Source: Roseitalea sp964606055 (GTDB taxonomy: Bacteria; Pseudomonadota; Alphaproteobacteria; Rhizobiales; Rhizobiaceae). From it: a DNA stretch of 7,453 nucleotides. The notes below the pieces were generated by a model. The model had not been told where the DNA came from and ran no database searches. It saw only the letters and a list, made by a program, of their open reading frames with translations. Numbering within the stretch: position 1 is the stretch's first letter; the number at the start of each line of letters is the position of its first letter. The DNA is taken from positions 1 to 7,453 of the forward strand of contig CAZSFA010000136.1 of assembly GCA_964606055.1 (NCBI GenBank), in the 5' to 3' direction. Both the position numbers and the translations under genes were made by a program. This document shows positions 5,965 through 7,453 of the stretch, one piece after another.

Positions 5965-6009
5965 TGGGCGTGACTGAAGGGTGGGCAAGAGCCTGCCGCC
6001 CGCCCCGCG

Positions 6010-6735
6010 TCAGCCCTTGCCCAACAGCTTCTTGAGCATGTCCGCCATCGGCCCGGACGGTTTCGCCTGTGGCGTCGACTGGCGCGCCTGGCGAACATGG
6101 CTTTGCCCTTTGCCGGCGCCCGCACCCTTCGTCGGCGCGGTGCCGCCCTTTGCCGGTTTCGCGATGTCGCCGATGGCCAGTGCGAGCTTGTTCATGAAGC
6201 TGGATGCATCATCGGCAAGCAGCAGGCCGACGTGATCGCCGACCGCATCGAGCAGCGGTTCGAGCCATTGGTGGTCGGCTTTGGCGAAGTCGCCTAACAC
6301 GTGACTGTGCACCCGCGCCTTGTCGCCGGGATGGCCGATGCCGAGCCGCACCCGCCGGAAGGCGTTGCCGCAATGCGCGTCGAGCGATTTGATGCCGTTG
6401 TGGCCGCCCGAGCCGCCGCCGCGTTTGACGCGCACCTTGCCTGCGGGCAGGTCCAGTTCATCATAAAGGACCGTCAGCGCGTCGATGTCGAGCTTGTAGA
6501 AACGCAGCACTTCCCCGACCGCCTGGCCCGAGCGGTTCATGAAGGTTTGCGGCTTGATGACGAGCAGTTTCCGCCCATCAATGCGCCCCTCGCAAACAAG
6601 CGCGTTGAACTTGCTCTGCCAGGGGCCGAAGCCGGGATGGCGGTCGACGATCGCGTCGGCCGCCATGAACCCGATGTTGTGCCTGTTGTTGGCGTATTTG
6701 GGGCCCGGATTGCCGAGACCTGCGATGACATGCAT
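6010..6735 (-). CDS. pth: Peptidyl-tRNA hydrolase (Pth1) with C-terminal extension
   Basis: A 241-residue cytoplasmic esterase that releases tRNA from peptidyl-tRNA dropped by ribosomes, an essential recycling step. The whole catalytic set is present, shifted by one from E. coli numbering: Asn9 in GLGNPGPKY, His19 in NRHNIGF (catalytic), Asn67 in PQTFMNRSG, Asp92 in YDELDLPAGKVR, and Asn113 in GGSGGHNGIKS. The core ends near residue 190, close to the roughly 194 residues of E. coli Pth. The rest is an Ala/Lys/Gly/Pro-rich basic linker ending in MADMLKKLLGKG, a tail I associate with rhizobial-type Pth proteins. ATG 6735 has GGAG about 10 nt upstream. The gene follows rplY by 39 nt in the same direction, so the two are probably cotranscribed. 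The usual ychF partner is not downstream here. Confidence 0.97.
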   Translation of the reverse strand: MHVIAGLGNPGPKYANNRHNIGFMAADAIVDRHPGFGPWQSKFNALVCEGRIDGRKLLVIKPQTFMNRSGQAVGEVLRFYKLDIDALTVLYDELDLPAGKVRVKRGGGSGGHNGIKSLDAHCGNAFRRVRLGIGHPGDKARVHSHVLGDFAKADHQWLEPLLDAVGDHVGLLLADDASSFMNKLALAIGDIAKPAKGGTAPTKGAGAGKGQSHVRQARQSTPQAKPSGPMADMLKKLLGKG

Positions 6736-6774
6736 GGCAGTTCGCTCCGGGCCGGACCGGCGGGCGGGCCGCGC

Positions 6775-7425
6775 CTACTCGGCGTCGCCCTTCTGCTCGG
6801 TCGCCTCGACCTCGTCGGCGGCCGGTGCCTCGGCTTCCTCCTCATCGGCCTGCGCGCCGCCGCCAGGCGCGGCGATCGTGGCGATGGTGAAGTCGCGGTC
6901 GGTGATGGTCGGCTCGACGCCCTCGGGCAGGTCCACCGAGGAAATCTTGATCGCGTCACCCACCTGGGCGTTGATCAGGTCGATGGTGAAGAACTCGGGG
7001 ATCGAATCGGCCGGCGTGGTCACCTCGACATCATGGCGCACGATGTTGAGGACGCCGCCCAACTTGATGCCCGGGCAGTCTTCCTCGTTGTCGAAATGCA
7101 CCGGGATCGAGACCGTCACCTGCGTCTTGGCCGAAATCCGCAGGAAGTCGACATGCATGACGAAGTCGCGCACCGGATCGAGCTGGTAGTCCTTGGCGAG
7201 CACCTTGTGCTTCTTGCCGCCGACCTCGATCTCGCCGACCGTGGTCATGAAACCACCGCCCTGGATCTTCATCGACACGTCCTTGCGCGAAAGCGCAATC
7301 GAAACGGGGGGCTGGTTGTCGCCGTAGATCACGGCTGGAATGTTGCCTTGGCGCCGAATGGCCCGGGCGGACCCCTTACCGACCCGGTCGCGCGCCTCGG
7401 CCGTGAGCACGTAGCCTTCGCTCAT
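6775..7425 (-). CDS. rplY: 50S ribosomal protein L25/general stress protein Ctc
   Basis: A 216-residue protein of the long CTC form of L25, which binds 5S rRNA in the large ribosomal subunit. The N-terminal 5S-binding domain (about 5-97) shows GKGSARAIRRQGNIPAVIYG at 16-35 and a segment from about 75 to 97 with LAKDYQLDPVRDFVMHVDF. The C-terminal beta domain (about 100-187) includes HFDNEEDCPGIKLGGVLNI (110-128). A Glu/Ala-rich acidic tail occupies 192-216. I chose ATG 7425 because AAAGGA lies 7 nt before it. An in-frame ATG at 7446 would add seven residues but has no ribosome site. It is probably the first gene of an rplY-pth unit. Its promoter would lie at or beyond the right edge. Confidence 0.96.
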   Translation of the reverse strand: MSEGYVLTAEARDRVGKGSARAIRRQGNIPAVIYGDNQPPVSIALSRKDVSMKIQGGGFMTTVGEIEVGGKKHKVLAKDYQLDPVRDFVMHVDFLRISAKTQVTVSIPVHFDNEEDCPGIKLGGVLNIVRHDVEVTTPADSIPEFFTIDLINAQVGDAIKISSVDLPEGVEPTITDRDFTIATIAAPGGGAQADEEEAEAPAADEVEATEQKGDAE

Positions 7426-7453
7426 GGCTTGTCCTTTCGAGGGCATAGGAGAT

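Noticed and set aside
5984..6003. Possible hairpin GGCA/TGCC just after pth
   Set aside because: The stem is only 4 bp with no T run, too weak to call a terminator in GC-rich sequence.

Overview
The window is GC-rich and carries the gene signature of an alphaproteobacterium. The order rplY (L25/Ctc) then pth (with a lysine/alanine-rich C-terminal extension) fits Hyphomicrobiales (Rhizobiales) or relatives. This placement rests on gene content and recalled family traits, not on a search. Eight protein genes are supported: seven complete and one cut by the left edge. No RNA gene, insertion sequence, CRISPR array or attachment site was seen.

Layout from left to right. Positions 1-329 hold the 5' part of a MaoC-type hot-dog protein on the minus strand. 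A divergent promoter region (330-469) follows. On the plus strand come a second, complete MaoC-type dehydratase (470-928) and a translationally overlapping Gfo/Idh/MocA-family oxidoreductase (918-1982). A short GC hairpin separates these from a convergent minus-strand TRAP transporter operon, dctP (3881-4867), dctQ (3309-3821) and dctM (2026-3312). Upstream of dctP is a 218-bp regulatory gap, then an IclR-family regulator (5086-5883, TTG start). The housekeeping pair pth (6010-6735) and rplY (6775-7425), also on the minus strand, closes the window.

The left two thirds read as one catabolic locus. The TRAP system would import a small carboxylate. The two MaoC proteins and the Gfo/Idh/MocA enzyme would process it, possibly with CoA-thioester chemistry at the MaoC step. 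IclR would be the switch. The main original observation supports this link. A 37-bp element of the form TTTTCA-(18 nt)-ATATATGAA occurs with identical spacing in exactly two places: between the divergent maoC genes (361-397) and upstream of dctP (4978-5014). In the dctP copy the arms form a 13-bp inverted repeat with one mismatch. This is a good candidate for the operator of the neighbouring IclR protein. Substrate and pathway are not identifiable from the window.

Other notable points: the cut MaoC protein has Val where the catalytic His of the hydratase motif should be, while its divergent partner keeps the Asp/His pair; the oxidoreductase has QKP instead of EKP and lacks the usual Asp before its catalytic-type His; and a perfect 10-bp hairpin sits between dctP and dctQ.
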